Shown here one piece after another: positions 28,075 to 36,679 of a stretch of 64,000 bases of DNA (the stretch's first letter is position 1; each line of letters starts with the position of its first letter). The notes below the pieces were generated by a model. The model was not told the DNA's origin and did no database searches. It worked only from the letters and a program-made list of their open reading frames with translations. Source of the DNA: Clostridium sp. CAG:288 (lineage in GTDB: Bacteria > Bacillota_I > Bacilli_A > RFN20 > CAG-288); the NCBI GenBank assembly GCA_000437395.1, contig FR898169.1, positions 85,252 through 149,251 of the forward strand, in the 5' to 3' direction. The translations under genes and the position numbers were made by a program.

Positions 28075-29125
28075 AGTTTGGAACGATGCCTTGAGCTAAA
28101 TTAGTCTTAATCTTTTCTTCTAGTTCAGACATAATCTCTGGATGTTCTTCAACAAACTTTTTGGCGTTTTGTTTTCCTTGGCCAATTTTTTCATCACCAT
28201 ATGAGAACCAAGCGCCTGATTGTTTAATAAACTTATAAGCGACAGCACAATCAACGACTTCATCAATATGGGAAATTCCTTTTCCATAAACGATAGTAAC
28301 TTGTGTTGTCTTAAATGGTGGTGCAACTTTATTTTTAGAGACTTTAACCGAAGCAATATTACCACTGACAATATCAGTGACATTATCCTTAATTTGCGAT
28401 AACTTTTTGATTTCAATTCTTATCGAAGCATAGAACTTTAAGGCTCTACCACCAGATGTAGTTTCTGTTGGTCCACCATAGCCCATAGTATTCATCTTTT
28501 CACGTAATTGGTTAATAAAGATGACAGTAGTATTTGTTCTATTTAAAATACCTGCTAATCTTCTAAGTGCTTTACTCATCATTCTAGCTTGAGTACCTAC
28601 AGAGCTAGTGTCAAGAGAGGCTTCAATTTCTGCCTTAGGAACTAAAGCAGCAACAGAGTCGACTACAATTAAATCGATTGCTTTTGAATTAGCTAACAAC
28701 TCTGTAATTTCTAAAGCTTCTTCACCTGAGCTAGGTTGAGATAATAACAAATTGTCAATATCAACTCCTAATGCAGCTGCATATTCTGGATCGATAGCAT
28801 TTTCAGCATCGATAAAAGCTGCTCTACCACCGAGCTTTTGTGTTTGAGCAATAGCGTGTAAAGCTAATGTTGTTTTACCTGAAGATTCAGGCCCATAAAT
28901 TTCAATAATTCTTCCTTTTGGATATCCACCAACGCCTAAAGCGTTATCGATGAGCATACTGCCTGTAGGAATTACTTCGGTATCAATATGAGACTTGTCT
29001 CCAAGTTTCATGATTGCTCCTTTACCATAAGCCTTCTCAATTTTATCTAAGGTTTCAATTAGTTCTTTTTCAAGTCCGTCAGTTGCCATTGCTTCAGCAC
29101 TGCTTTTTGCCTTTTTATCTGCCAT
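28058..29125 (-). CDS. recA: RecA recombinase
   Basis: 355 aa. Walker A GPESSGKT follows GRIIEIY. Walker B sits in LIVVDSVAALVPKAEIE. The region FINQLREKMNTMGYGGPTET matches the DNA-binding loop 1 area. RecA drives strand exchange and SOS co-protease activity. AAGGAG precedes the ATG. It is the last gene after pgsA and cinA on this strand. No LexA-type box was recognised in the 55-nt gap upstream. Confidence 0.98.
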   Translation of the reverse strand: MADKKAKSSAEAMATDGLEKELIETLDKIEKAYGKGAIMKLGDKSHIDTEVIPTGSMLIDNALGVGGYPKGRIIEIYGPESSGKTTLALHAIAQTQKLGGRAAFIDAENAIDPEYAAALGVDIDNLLLSQPSSGEEALEITELLANSKAIDLIVVDSVAALVPKAEIEASLDTSSVGTQARMMSKALRRLAGILNRTNTTVIFINQLREKMNTMGYGGPTETTSGGRALKFYASIRIEIKKLSQIKDNVTDIVSGNIASVKVSKNKVAPPFKTTQVTIVYGKGISHIDEVVDCAVAYKFIKQSGAWFSYGDEKIGQGKQNAKKFVEEHPEIMSELEEKIKTNLAQGIVPNFKKSN

Positions 29126-29180
29126 TTATAAAACTCCTTTCATTTTATATATTGGGTTTTATTGTGATTTTTCTTTGAAT

Positions 29181-29642
29181 TTATAAAACTTTTACTTCAT
29201 CGTATAGTTTTTTTATTGCAAAGTTAACACATTGTTCTCTTATTTTTTGTCTATCTCCATCAAGTTGAAGTTTATATACTTTAATATTATCTTTAATCTT
29301 AATTCCAATATAGACTTCACCAACTGGTTTTCCTTCCATAGCATCTGGTCCAGCATTACCGGTAAAGGAAACACTGACATCTGTTTTATGATAATCGCCT
29401 ACAGAAATAGCCATTTCTTTTGCGGTTTCTTGAGAGACAGCACCATATTTATCTAAAGTTTCTTGCTTAACTCCCAAAGCCTCTTTAGCATCGTTAGCGT
29501 AAGTAACATTTGCTCCAACAAAGACGCTACTTGCCCCTGGAACAGATGTTATTGAAGCTGAGAATAAACCACCTGTCAAACTTTCTGCTGCAGATAGTCT
29601 TAAGTTTCTCTTTTTTAATTCTTCAAATAATTCTTTTATCAT
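29181..29642 (-). CDS. Stand-alone CinA C-terminal domain (NMN amidohydrolase PncC type)
   Basis: A 153-aa protein matching only the C-terminal domain of CinA: SAAESLTGGLFSASITSVPG, GAVSQETAKEMA and FTGNAGPD. In known members this domain deamidates nicotinamide mononucleotide in NAD salvage. The N-terminal molybdopterin-binding part of CinA is absent, as in PncC. It starts 4 nt after pgsA, and recA follows; linkage of cinA with recA is common in Bacillota. Confidence 0.93.
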   Translation of the reverse strand: MIKELFEELKKRNLRLSAAESLTGGLFSASITSVPGASSVFVGANVTYANDAKEALGVKQETLDKYGAVSQETAKEMAISVGDYHKTDVSVSFTGNAGPDAMEGKPVGEVYIGIKIKDNIKVYKLQLDGDRQKIREQCVNFAIKKLYDEVKVL

Positions 29643-29646
29643 ATGA

Positions 29647-30252
29647 TTACTTGGCCTCCTTAATCATATCTCTATTTTGATATATATAAATAACACCTGA
29701 AATGAGACTCATAAGGCAAGCTAATGAAGCGAGAATAATTGTAATAATATATGTGTTTTCTTTTAATAGATAATTAAATGGGAATCCATTTAAGAAAATA
29801 ACTGGTATTGCTATCATTTGAAATACTGTTTTTAATTTACCATAAATATTAGCTGCAACAGTTCTTCCTTTTTTAGCTGAAATTAATTTGATTCCATCTA
29901 CAGCAATATCTCTTCCAATCATTAAGACAACAATTAATACTGGAAGCAAGTTGCTCTTTTGAACAGCTAGAATTATCAAGCTTGAATTGACTAAGAATTT
30001 ATCAGCAAGTGGATCCATAAACTTTCCAAAGTCAGTAACTAAGTTGTTTTTTCTTGCTAAGTGACCATCAATAAAATCTGTTATAGAAGCAACAATAAAA
30101 ATGATGCATCCAACTAAATCAATCACGTTAAATCCAGTGTTTCCTAAATAAGGAATATTGATATTATAAGAGTTATATGGGAATACCATTATAGCTATCA
30201 AAATAATAGTTAATATAAATCTTGTTATAGTTATTTTGTTTGGAGTGTTCAT
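29647..30252 (-). CDS. pgsA: CDP-diacylglycerol-glycerol-3-phosphate 3-phosphatidyltransferase
   Basis: A 201-aa integral membrane enzyme making phosphatidylglycerol phosphate, the committed step to PG and cardiolipin. The CDP-alcohol phosphotransferase motif is complete: D-x2-DG-x2-AR-x8-G-x3-D-x3-D around DFIDGHLARKN and DFGKFMDPLAD. About five membrane helices are evident. It lies 24 nt after the RNase P RNA gene on the same strand. Confidence 0.95.
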   Translation of the reverse strand: MNTPNKITITRFILTIILIAIMVFPYNSYNINIPYLGNTGFNVIDLVGCIIFIVASITDFIDGHLARKNNLVTDFGKFMDPLADKFLVNSSLIILAVQKSNLLPVLIVVLMIGRDIAVDGIKLISAKKGRTVAANIYGKLKTVFQMIAIPVIFLNGFPFNYLLKENTYIITIILASLACLMSLISGVIYIYQNRDMIKEAK

Positions 30253-30276
30253 CTTAATCCTTTCAAATATATGTGA

Positions 30277-30616
30277 GTATCGGTCCTATAAGCCATGTTT
30301 TGTCGTGGACAGCAATTTATCTAAGCTATAAAGCTTGTTCCTTTAAGTTCATTTTCTCATTGGAACTTCCCTTACCAAAATTTAGGTTTCTCGTTTGTGG
30401 GGTTTTCCGCGTTTCACTTTAACGTTTCCATTAATATCGTCACTGTGGAACTTTATGGATTAGTTCATGCCATAAGGTTTAGAACATCATCCGCCGTCAG
30501 GGACTCCTCCCTGCCTAAAGTTATTTTTTCCTTTAGCGCAATCACTACTTCCATCTCAGAAAGTACGAGCATGGACTTTCCTCTAGCAAATGCTAGTAGC
30601 TATCCAGACCGATGTT
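30277..30616 (-). ncRNA. rnpB: RNase P RNA
   Basis: The minus strand carries the conserved core of bacterial RNase P RNA: GAGGAAAGTCCATGCTCG near the 5' end, GAGTCCCTGACGGC, TTCCACAGTGACG, GTGAAACGCGG, AACCCC followed by GCGAGAAACC-like sequence, AAATTTTGGTA and ACAAAACATGGCTTATAGGACCG at the 3' end. Helix P1 forms between ATCGGTC near 30614 and GACCGAT near 30278, which sets the ends. About 340 nt, at the short end for Bacillota. It lies 5 nt after gpsB, as in Bacillus. It cleaves tRNA precursors with the RnpA protein. Confidence 0.95.
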
Positions 30617-30621
30617 TTTAT

Positions 30622-30984
30622 TTATTCAATAGTATTTGGATTTATTCCTGCTTTATAAAGAGCTTGTTCTAAAGCAGAAATTCTTTTCAACAAATCTAAG
30701 TTAGAAAGCGATGCATTTTCGTTATCTGAAATGTTTTTTAGTTTTTCATTCATAACTGCATTGTTTGCTTCGATTTGAGCCAATCTATCTTTGAGCATTT
30801 TATTCATCTTTGTCAAATCTTCAATTGTCTCTTCTGCTGAAGCAATATAATTATCCATCATTTCATAATCTTTGATGACTATGTCTAAAAATGAGTCTAC
30901 TTGCAAAGCGTTGTAGCCTGGTTTTGTACCCTCAAATTCTTTGTGATAGATTTTGTTTGCATCAAGTTTAAGTTTAAGTGGCAT
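30622..30984 (-). CDS. gpsB: GpsB/DivIVA-family cell division protein
   Basis: 120 aa. The N-terminal DivIVA/GpsB membrane-binding domain has KIYHKEFEGTKPGYNALQVD and FLDIVIKDYE. A coiled coil follows (about 45-85) and then a short C-terminal segment. GpsB links the division machinery with PBPs in studied Bacillota; the class A PBP at 7.1 kb is a possible partner (inference). rnpB follows directly, matching the Bacillus order. Confidence 0.9.
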   Translation of the reverse strand: MPLKLKLDANKIYHKEFEGTKPGYNALQVDSFLDIVIKDYEMMDNYIASAEETIEDLTKMNKMLKDRLAQIEANNAVMNEKLKNISDNENASLSNLDLLKRISALEQALYKAGINPNTIE

Positions 30985-31120
30985 ATGCTTTCTCCTAAAG
31001 AAAATTATAAAACAAAAAGGAGCTTAAAAACAAGCTTTAAGCTACCTAAAGACAATATAGTTTGTTAAATTCAACTGCATGATAAAAGCCGTCTATTAAC
31101 TGACGGCTTATATTAAATTA

Positions 31121-31747
31121 TTATTCGGCTGTTTCTTTAGATTTAACTTTATAAATATTAGCCATTTGTGGAGTTTTAGTAAGCTTTTGCATTGGAACAT
31201 ATATAGCGTATCCAACAACTAAATTAGCAACTAATGATGGTCCCATATATGCAGCGTTATAGACTATGAAGGAATAGAACCAAGGATTCATACCTTCTGG
31301 TGCATAATCACCAAAGAATAAGACGCCTGATAATGAACTTGAGATATATCTCAAAACACATGCAACAACAATAGCAACACCTAAAGACCAAATTTTATTT
31401 TTGTAGAAGAATGGTCTAAAGAATCCAGCGACACCAATTAAGCCAAATGCAACGAGATAATCTAAGAAAATGCTACCCCAGTGAATTACAAATCCATCAA
31501 AGCAAAAGTTTAAAAAGCCAAATGCAACGCCACCAATAGTTCCATAAACAGGGCCTAAAAGCAAAGCTCCAATAATAAGTGGGAGCATTGTTATAGAAAT
31601 TGCTCCACCTTGTGGCATTTGTAAAAATGGAATGAACTTTGTAACAATTTCAAATACAAAAGCCAAAGCCACAAACATTGCTGTCATGACTATTTTTAGA
31701 GTAGTTCTTTGATTGTCTACTCTAACTGTTTTCTTGTTTTCTGCCAT
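31121..31747 (-). CDS. thiT: ECF transporter S component for thiamine
   Basis: A 208-aa membrane protein with about six helices and the ECF S-component pattern (PQGGAISITMLPLIIGALLL, then YGTIGGVAFGFLNF). A TPP riboswitch lies upstream, which points to thiamine uptake as in ThiT/YuaJ. It needs the shared EcfA/EcfA'/EcfT energising module, which is not in this window. AGGAGG precedes the ATG by 8 nt. Confidence 0.93.
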   Translation of the reverse strand: MAENKKTVRVDNQRTTLKIVMTAMFVALAFVFEIVTKFIPFLQMPQGGAISITMLPLIIGALLLGPVYGTIGGVAFGFLNFCFDGFVIHWGSIFLDYLVAFGLIGVAGFFRPFFYKNKIWSLGVAIVVACVLRYISSSLSGVLFFGDYAPEGMNPWFYSFIVYNAAYMGPSLVANLVVGYAIYVPMQKLTKTPQMANIYKVKSKETAE

Positions 31748-31754
31748 AAAAAAA

Positions 31755-31780
31755 GTACCTCCTATTAGACAGGGGGATAC
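31755..31780 (-). promoter_or_regulatory. Hairpin that can hide the thiT ribosome site
   Basis: On the thiT strand GTATCCCCC (31780-31772) can pair with the Shine-Dalgarno AGGAGGTAC (31763-31755), with one mismatch. This suggests that the riboswitch acts on translation (inference). Confidence 0.5.
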
Positions 31781-31800
31781 TACTAGTTAAAGAATCAATT

Positions 31801-31888
31801 TAATCCTTACGCCAGCATTACCCGGATCAAGTATGGTCTGTTTCGCAATAGAAACACTCTCAGCCGATATGCATCAGCTCCCAGACAT
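31801..31888 (-). promoter_or_regulatory. TPP riboswitch (THI element)
   Basis: The minus strand reads GGGAGC, then CGGCTGAGAG, then CTTGATCCGGGTAATGCTGG and CGTAAGGA, the conserved thiamine-pyrophosphate aptamer core. It is 55 nt ahead of thiT and lowers its expression when TPP is plentiful in the known family. Confidence 0.95.
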
Positions 31889-32194
31889 GAATATACCACT
31901 TTTGCTATATATATACAAGAAAACGAATTATAAACATTATTATTTAACGCAATCTTATTTCGTTATGCTAAATTCATATTATTTTATCTTTAAAATATAA
32001 ACTTAATGTCACAACAAATACTTCCTAATATTTTTTGATGCAACCTCCAAAAGTTTGACTAGGTAATCAAAAAGATTTTAGATTTGTTTGAAGTGCTATT
32101 AATAAAGTAGACACTCTTAATGTTTATGTATACACCTATGCGTATAGGCTTAATTACAATTAATTAAAAGTAAAAATAATATATAAAAAAACAC
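31889..32194. other. Intergenic stretch without a recognised gene
   Basis: About 300 nt of AT-rich sequence between the thiT riboswitch and the gpmI terminator. It should hold the thiT promoter. No open frame with a ribosome site and no RNA motif was recognised; only a small hairpin, CCTATGCGTATAGG, near 32134 stands out. Confidence 0.5.
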
Positions 32195-32230
32195 AAAAAA
32201 AGTGTTAAGAAACAATTATTTCTTAACACT
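32195..32230 (-). terminator. Rho-independent terminator of gpmI
   Basis: AGTGTTAAGAAA (32201-32212) pairs with TTTCTTAACACT (32219-32230), a perfect 12-bp stem. On the minus strand it is followed by a T run. Confidence 0.92.
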
Positions 32231-32242
32231 TCTTATTAAGAT

Positions 32243-33862
32243 TTATTTAGTTATTAAGGAAACGCCTTCCATTTCTTCTGGCTTTTCTGTTCCAAGTAAG
32301 TCAAGGATAGTTGGAGCAATATCACGTAATGCACCACCATCTCTAAGTTTAAGTGACTTATCATTAACAACGAAAGGTACAGGAGCTGTAGTGTGTTTTG
32401 TCATTGGTTGACCATTATCATCGATACATTGTTCAGCATTGCCGTGGTCAGCTGTAAGAAGGATTGTTCCACCATTCTTATCGCACCAATCAAGTATAGA
32501 ACCGACACATTCATCAACTGTCTCAACAGCTTTAATAACTGCTGGCATAACAGCTGTATGTCCAACCATATCGCAGTTCGCAAAATTTAAGATAACAACA
32601 TCTAAATCGCCTTTGTCTAATTCTTTAATTAAAGCATCACGGACTAAATAAGCTGACATTTCTGGTTGTAAGTCATAAGTTGCAACTTTTGGAGAATTAA
32701 TCAATACTCTTCTACAACCTGTAAGTTCTGGTTTTTCTACGCCATCGTAGTTAACTGTTCCATCAAAGAAGAAAGTAACGTGAGCATATTTTTCTGTTTC
32801 AGCAATTCTTAATTGCTTAAAGCCTCTATTTGCCAATACTTCACCTAAAGTATTTGTAAGTTTTGGTAAAGCAAAAGCTATTTCACCTTTAACTGAATCT
32901 GCATACTTCATTGTACAAACATATGTAATATCTTTTAAAGCAACAGCTGGAACATAAGCTTTATATGCTGGAGTTCCATCATCTTTTAAAGCTGGATGTT
33001 CATAGAAGTATGGGTTAGTAATAACTGTAGAGATTTGAATAGCTCTATCAGGTCTAAAGTTCATGAAGATTACTGAATCTCCATCAACGATAGTTCCATC
33101 GACATTTTCGTTATAAGCAGGAATTACAAATTCATCACTTGGTTCTTTTCCTGATTCTGGTAAAGAAGCATATTGAGATTTGACGTATTCGATTGGATCT
33201 GTAAATTTGTTTCCTTCTCTCATTGTCATAACTCTATATGACTTATCTACTCTGTCCATATTCTTATCTCTATCCATGACATAGTAACGTCCATGGACAG
33301 AAGCAATATGGCCAATGCCTTCTTTAGCAATTTCTTCTTCAAGTGCAGCTAAATATCTTGGAGCTTCTTGCATTCCAACATCACGTCCATCAAGGAAGCA
33401 ATGGAATAAAAGTTGATCTTTTTCAACTCCATACATTTTAGCCATCTTAACCATAGCTAAGATATGTCTAATATGTGAGTGAACTCCACCATCTGATAAC
33501 AATCCAAATATGTGAAGTTTGTGTCCTGTTTCTACAGCTTTCTTTATAGCGTGAACATAGTGTTCATTTGTAAAGAATGTTCCATCTTTTAAATTTTTGT
33601 TGATCAATGTTAATGATTGATAAACTGTTCTACCGGCGCCCATGTTCAAGTGGCCAACTTCTGAGTTACCCATTTGACCTTCTGGTAATCCAACTTCTTC
33701 GCCACTAGCGGCTAAAGTTGTCATTGGATAATCATGCATAAAAGCATCTAAATGAGGCTTCTTTGCTTGATTAACAGCATTTCCAATATTTGCTTTTCTT
33801 AATCCATAGCCATCCATAATAATAAGAATGACTGGTTTTCTTTTTAAAGGTGTATCTCTCAT
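32243..33862 (-). CDS. gpmI: 2,3-bisphosphoglycerate-independent phosphoglycerate mutase
   Basis: Glycolytic interconversion of 3- and 2-phosphoglycerate, a Mn-dependent enzyme. The catalytic Ser is in QMGNSEVGHLNMGAGR, the N-terminal metal site in IIMDGYGLR, and LTADHGNAEQ lies near the C-terminus. I start it at the ATG at 33862 (539 aa), 8 nt after GGAGG (33871-33875). An in-frame ATG at 33877 overlaps that ribosome site and is unlikely. It stands alone with its own terminator. Confidence 0.97.
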   Translation of the reverse strand: MRDTPLKRKPVILIIMDGYGLRKANIGNAVNQAKKPHLDAFMHDYPMTTLAASGEEVGLPEGQMGNSEVGHLNMGAGRTVYQSLTLINKNLKDGTFFTNEHYVHAIKKAVETGHKLHIFGLLSDGGVHSHIRHILAMVKMAKMYGVEKDQLLFHCFLDGRDVGMQEAPRYLAALEEEIAKEGIGHIASVHGRYYVMDRDKNMDRVDKSYRVMTMREGNKFTDPIEYVKSQYASLPESGKEPSDEFVIPAYNENVDGTIVDGDSVIFMNFRPDRAIQISTVITNPYFYEHPALKDDGTPAYKAYVPAVALKDITYVCTMKYADSVKGEIAFALPKLTNTLGEVLANRGFKQLRIAETEKYAHVTFFFDGTVNYDGVEKPELTGCRRVLINSPKVATYDLQPEMSAYLVRDALIKELDKGDLDVVILNFANCDMVGHTAVMPAVIKAVETVDECVGSILDWCDKNGGTILLTADHGNAEQCIDDNGQPMTKHTTAPVPFVVNDKSLKLRDGGALRDIAPTILDLLGTEKPEEMEGVSLITK

Positions 33863-33949
33863 AAAAAATTCCTCCATGAGTAATTATACTCAAAAAAGTT
33901 TTTGAGGTATATTATAACGATAACAATTTGTTAGTTTTAACTAATTTAA

Positions 33950-34414
33950 TTATAAGATTTGTAAATTATCTTTAGATATAAACATAGAAAAGAATGAAAA
34001 GCGATTTAATGCGTTATAAACGCTAGCTTTTTTATTATATTTAGCATATATTTCTTCATCTTTAGAAGATAGACTATATGCTTTTTCTCTAGTTTCAATA
34101 TCGTTATAACTATCAGCGTATTTTGCAACGATTCTAATCATAAACTCCAAAGTATTTCTCTTAGAATAGGAATTTATGTACTCATCGCTATTTAATGTTT
34201 CTATCACATCTTTAAGCTTATCTTCTATTTTTGAATTTCTTACTATACTAATTAATTCATTAGTTCTTAACTTTTCAATATTTTTTATTTCATCATAAAT
34301 AACCAAAGCTTCTCTTTTATATTTTTTACCGATAGCTTTGCATATGTAACCTGCGATAACAAGGATAGCAATCGTAACCAATATTGCTATGATAACTACT
34401 AAAATTTGATCCAT
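33950..34414 (-). CDS. Small membrane-anchored protein of unknown function
   Basis: 154 aa. A strongly hydrophobic N-terminal helix (about residues 4-27, rich in Ile and Val) is followed by a charged, mostly helical cytoplasmic part with a NIEKLRTNELISIVRN segment and a C-terminus near FSFFSMFISK. No family was recognised. It lies between gpmI and the divergent S1-pgi unit with no obvious operon partner. Confidence 0.6.
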   Translation of the reverse strand: MDQILVVIIAILVTIAILVIAGYICKAIGKKYKREALVIYDEIKNIEKLRTNELISIVRNSKIEDKLKDVIETLNSDEYINSYSKRNTLEFMIRIVAKYADSYNDIETREKAYSLSSKDEEIYAKYNKKASVYNALNRFSFFSMFISKDNLQIL

Positions 34415-34468
34415 ATTATTACTATATCATATTTTTCCTTCATTATAAATTTTAAGAAAGATAATCTT

Positions 34469-34513
34469 AGATAACGCTTTCAAAAATTTTGTAATGTAGT
34501 TATGATATATAAT
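34469..34513 (+). promoter_or_regulatory. Promoter region of the S1-pgi unit with a cre-like site
   Basis: TTTCAA (34478-34483), 17 nt, TATGAT (34501-34506), with TATAAT at 34508-34513 as an alternative -10. The minus strand of 34469-34482 reads TGAAAGCGTTATCT, matching the cre pattern except at the last base and overlapping the -35. Catabolite control is inferred. Confidence 0.45.
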
Positions 34514-34539
34514 AGAAATGATTTCTGAAGGAGTAATGT

Positions 34540-34929
34540 ATGGACAAATATTCAATTGGTGAAGTTGTCACTGTCGTTGTTACTGGCATTGCACCTTATG
34601 GCATTTTTGTTCAAATGCCTGATGGTTCGCAAGGCTTAATTCACATATCAGAAATAAGCGATGGATTTGTTAAAAATTGTGCTAACTACGCAAACGTTAA
34701 TTCCACAATAGATGCAATGATTATCGGATATGGTGATAAAAACAATTACAAGCTTTCTATAAAAAGAAGAAAGAGAGCTAGACAAACTTTAAAAGGAGCT
34801 ATCAAGCCACCTTCTCGTAAAGAGAACAACAAAGAGAAACTTGATTCAATTCCATTCGAACCGTTGAAAAATGCATTAGATTCTCAAATTCAGGAAGAAT
34901 ATCATAGAATGCTGGAGGATAATAAGTAG
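34540..34929 (+). CDS. S1 RNA-binding domain protein (GSP13/YugI-like)
   Basis: A 129-aa protein with one N-terminal S1 domain: GEVVTVVVTGIAPYGIFVQM, then GLIHISEISDGFV, ending about residue 75. A basic low-complexity region follows. Similar short S1 proteins of Bacillota associate with ribosomes or mRNA. RBS GAAGGAG. It is 2 nt ahead of pgi, so both are on one transcript. Confidence 0.88.
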   Translation: MDKYSIGEVVTVVVTGIAPYGIFVQMPDGSQGLIHISEISDGFVKNCANYANVNSTIDAMIIGYGDKNNYKLSIKRRKRARQTLKGAIKPPSRKENNKEKLDSIPFEPLKNALDSQIQEEYHRMLEDNK

Positions 34930-34931
34930 AT

Positions 34932-36218
34932 ATGATTAAAGTTACAAGTTCAGGCAAAGACTTCGAAAGCCTTGATTTTTCAGAAATTGATCAAAGAGGA
35001 TTAGAAGTTGCCGATAAAATTGACAATAGAACAGGTGCTGGAAATGATTTCCTAGGATGGACAAACTATACAAGCAAATTACCAGAAAGCGAAGTAAAAA
35101 GAATTATTGCTACCGCTCAAAGAATTAGAGAAAATTACGACTGCTTAGTTGTAGTTGGAATCGGTGGTTCTTACCTTGGTGCTAGAGCTGCTATCGAAGC
35201 AATTAACGGCTTATATAGCAAAGATAATTTTGAAATTATCTTCTTAGGTAATACTCTTTCTTCAACATACACAAAACAAGTATTAGATTATCTTGAAAAT
35301 AAGAAATTTGCTGTTAACGTTATATCAAAATCAGGAACAACAACTGAACCAGCAGTCGCATTTAGATTATTAAAGAATTTAATAATTAGAAAAAGAGGTT
35401 TTGCAGCTGTTAAAGATGCAGTTATTGCAACAACAGATGCACACAAAGGTGCTTTAAAAACTGAAGCAGATGCTGAAGGTTACGACACATTTGTAATACC
35501 TGATGACGTCGGTGGAAGATACTCTGTTATCACTCCTGTTGGTTTACTCCCAATTGCCTGTGCAGGTATCGATATAAAAGAATTTATTAAAGGCGTTGTT
35601 GATGGAGAAAAAGAATACTCTGTTAAGAACTATAAAGATAACCCAGCTTACATGTATGGTGCAACACGTTACTTGCTTTACAAAAAAGGTATTCCATCAG
35701 AAATGTATGTCTCATATGAGCCTCAATTTGCTATGATTGCTGAATGGTTAAAACAATTATTTGGTGAATCAGAAGGTAAAGAAGGAGTAGCTCTTCTTCC
35801 AACAAGCGCTACATTTACAACTGACTTACACTCAATGGGTCAATTCATTCAAGAAGGTTCAAACGTTTTATTTGAAACAATCTTAAAACCTGAACACGCT
35901 CAAGAAGATGTTGAAGTTGAAAGTGATTCAGAAGACTTAGATGGACTTAACTACCTTGCTGGTAAAAAACTTTCATACATTAACGATAAAGCTTTCGAAG
36001 GTACAAAAGAAGCTCATGAAAAAACTGGCGGAAAGAGCGTAAACATTATTTCATTTGATAAAATGGATGAATATAACTTAGGAAACCTCTTCTACTTCTT
36101 TATGAGAGCTTGTGCATATTCAGCTTATTTATTAGACGTCAACCCATTCAATCAACCTGGTGTTGAAGTTTATAAAAAGAACATGTTTACTCTTCTTGGT
36201 AAACCTGTAAAAAAATAA
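34932..36218 (+). CDS. pgi: Glucose-6-phosphate isomerase
   Basis: 428 aa, slightly shorter than the usual 445-450 of Bacillota. Visible are VVGIGGSYLGARAAIEA, the sugar-phosphate site VISKSGTTTEPAVAFRLL, the catalytic Glu region in GGRYSVITPVGLLPIA and the C-terminal NPFNQPGVEVYKKNMF with the catalytic Lys. It interconverts glucose-6-phosphate and fructose-6-phosphate. A strong terminator follows. Confidence 0.97.
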   Translation: MIKVTSSGKDFESLDFSEIDQRGLEVADKIDNRTGAGNDFLGWTNYTSKLPESEVKRIIATAQRIRENYDCLVVVGIGGSYLGARAAIEAINGLYSKDNFEIIFLGNTLSSTYTKQVLDYLENKKFAVNVISKSGTTTEPAVAFRLLKNLIIRKRGFAAVKDAVIATTDAHKGALKTEADAEGYDTFVIPDDVGGRYSVITPVGLLPIACAGIDIKEFIKGVVDGEKEYSVKNYKDNPAYMYGATRYLLYKKGIPSEMYVSYEPQFAMIAEWLKQLFGESEGKEGVALLPTSATFTTDLHSMGQFIQEGSNVLFETILKPEHAQEDVEVESDSEDLDGLNYLAGKKLSYINDKAFEGTKEAHEKTGGKSVNIISFDKMDEYNLGNLFYFFMRACAYSAYLLDVNPFNQPGVEVYKKNMFTLLGKPVKK

Positions 36219-36239
36219 ACTAACTATCGATTAATTTAT

Positions 36240-36274
36240 AGCCTAATCATAATCGTTAAGATTAGGCTTTTTAT
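36240..36274 (+). terminator. Rho-independent terminator after pgi
   Basis: AGCCTAATC (36240-36248) pairs with GATTAGGCT (36260-36268), followed by TTTTATTT. Confidence 0.92.
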
Positions 36275-36307
36275 TTGCATACATAGTCAATTCTATATAT
36301 TTTTTTC

Positions 36308-36335
36308 TTGTTAATTACGAATTATGTAGTATACT
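36308..36335 (+). promoter_or_regulatory. Promoter of the secG-rnr-smpB-folT unit
   Basis: TTGTTA (36308-36313), 16-nt spacer, TATACT (36330-36335), about 57 nt ahead of secG. Confidence 0.65.
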
Positions 36336-36391
36336 ATAGTATGTCTATTTAGTTTATATATTTAATATATATATTTATATTAGGAGGAAAT

Positions 36392-36619
36392 ATGGAAGCT
36401 TTACAAATAGTCCTGTTAGTTATTTCAGGCATTCTTATTTTGCTCACATTAGTCCAAGGCGGTAAATCCCAAGGTGCTTCTGGTGCTATTACTGGTGGTA
36501 GCAAAATGAACATTTTCGCTAAGACCAAGGAAAGAGGTGCTGAAAAGATTATTTCAATTATTACAATGATCGTTGGCATTTTATTTTTCCTCTTCGGCAT
36601 CCTTGCCAGTTATCTATAA
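36392..36619 (+). CDS. secG: Preprotein translocase subunit SecG
   Basis: 75 aa with two membrane helices flanking a cytoplasmic loop (LVQGGKSQGASGAITGGSKM), the SecG pattern. It assists SecYEG. AGGAGG precedes the ATG. Its place ahead of rnr and smpB is the standard Bacillota order. Confidence 0.93.
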   Translation: MEALQIVLLVISGILILLTLVQGGKSQGASGAITGGSKMNIFAKTKERGAEKIISIITMIVGILFFLFGILASYL

Positions 36620-36679
36620 ACAACAAGGATGGGTGCTTCCCCTCTTTTATTTTGCTTTTACTTTAAATAGGAGGAACTT

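Noticed and set aside
30397..30672. A 91-codon open frame on the plus strand
   Set aside because: It lies antisense across the RNase P RNA gene and the end of gpsB, with no ribosome site and no recognisable protein.
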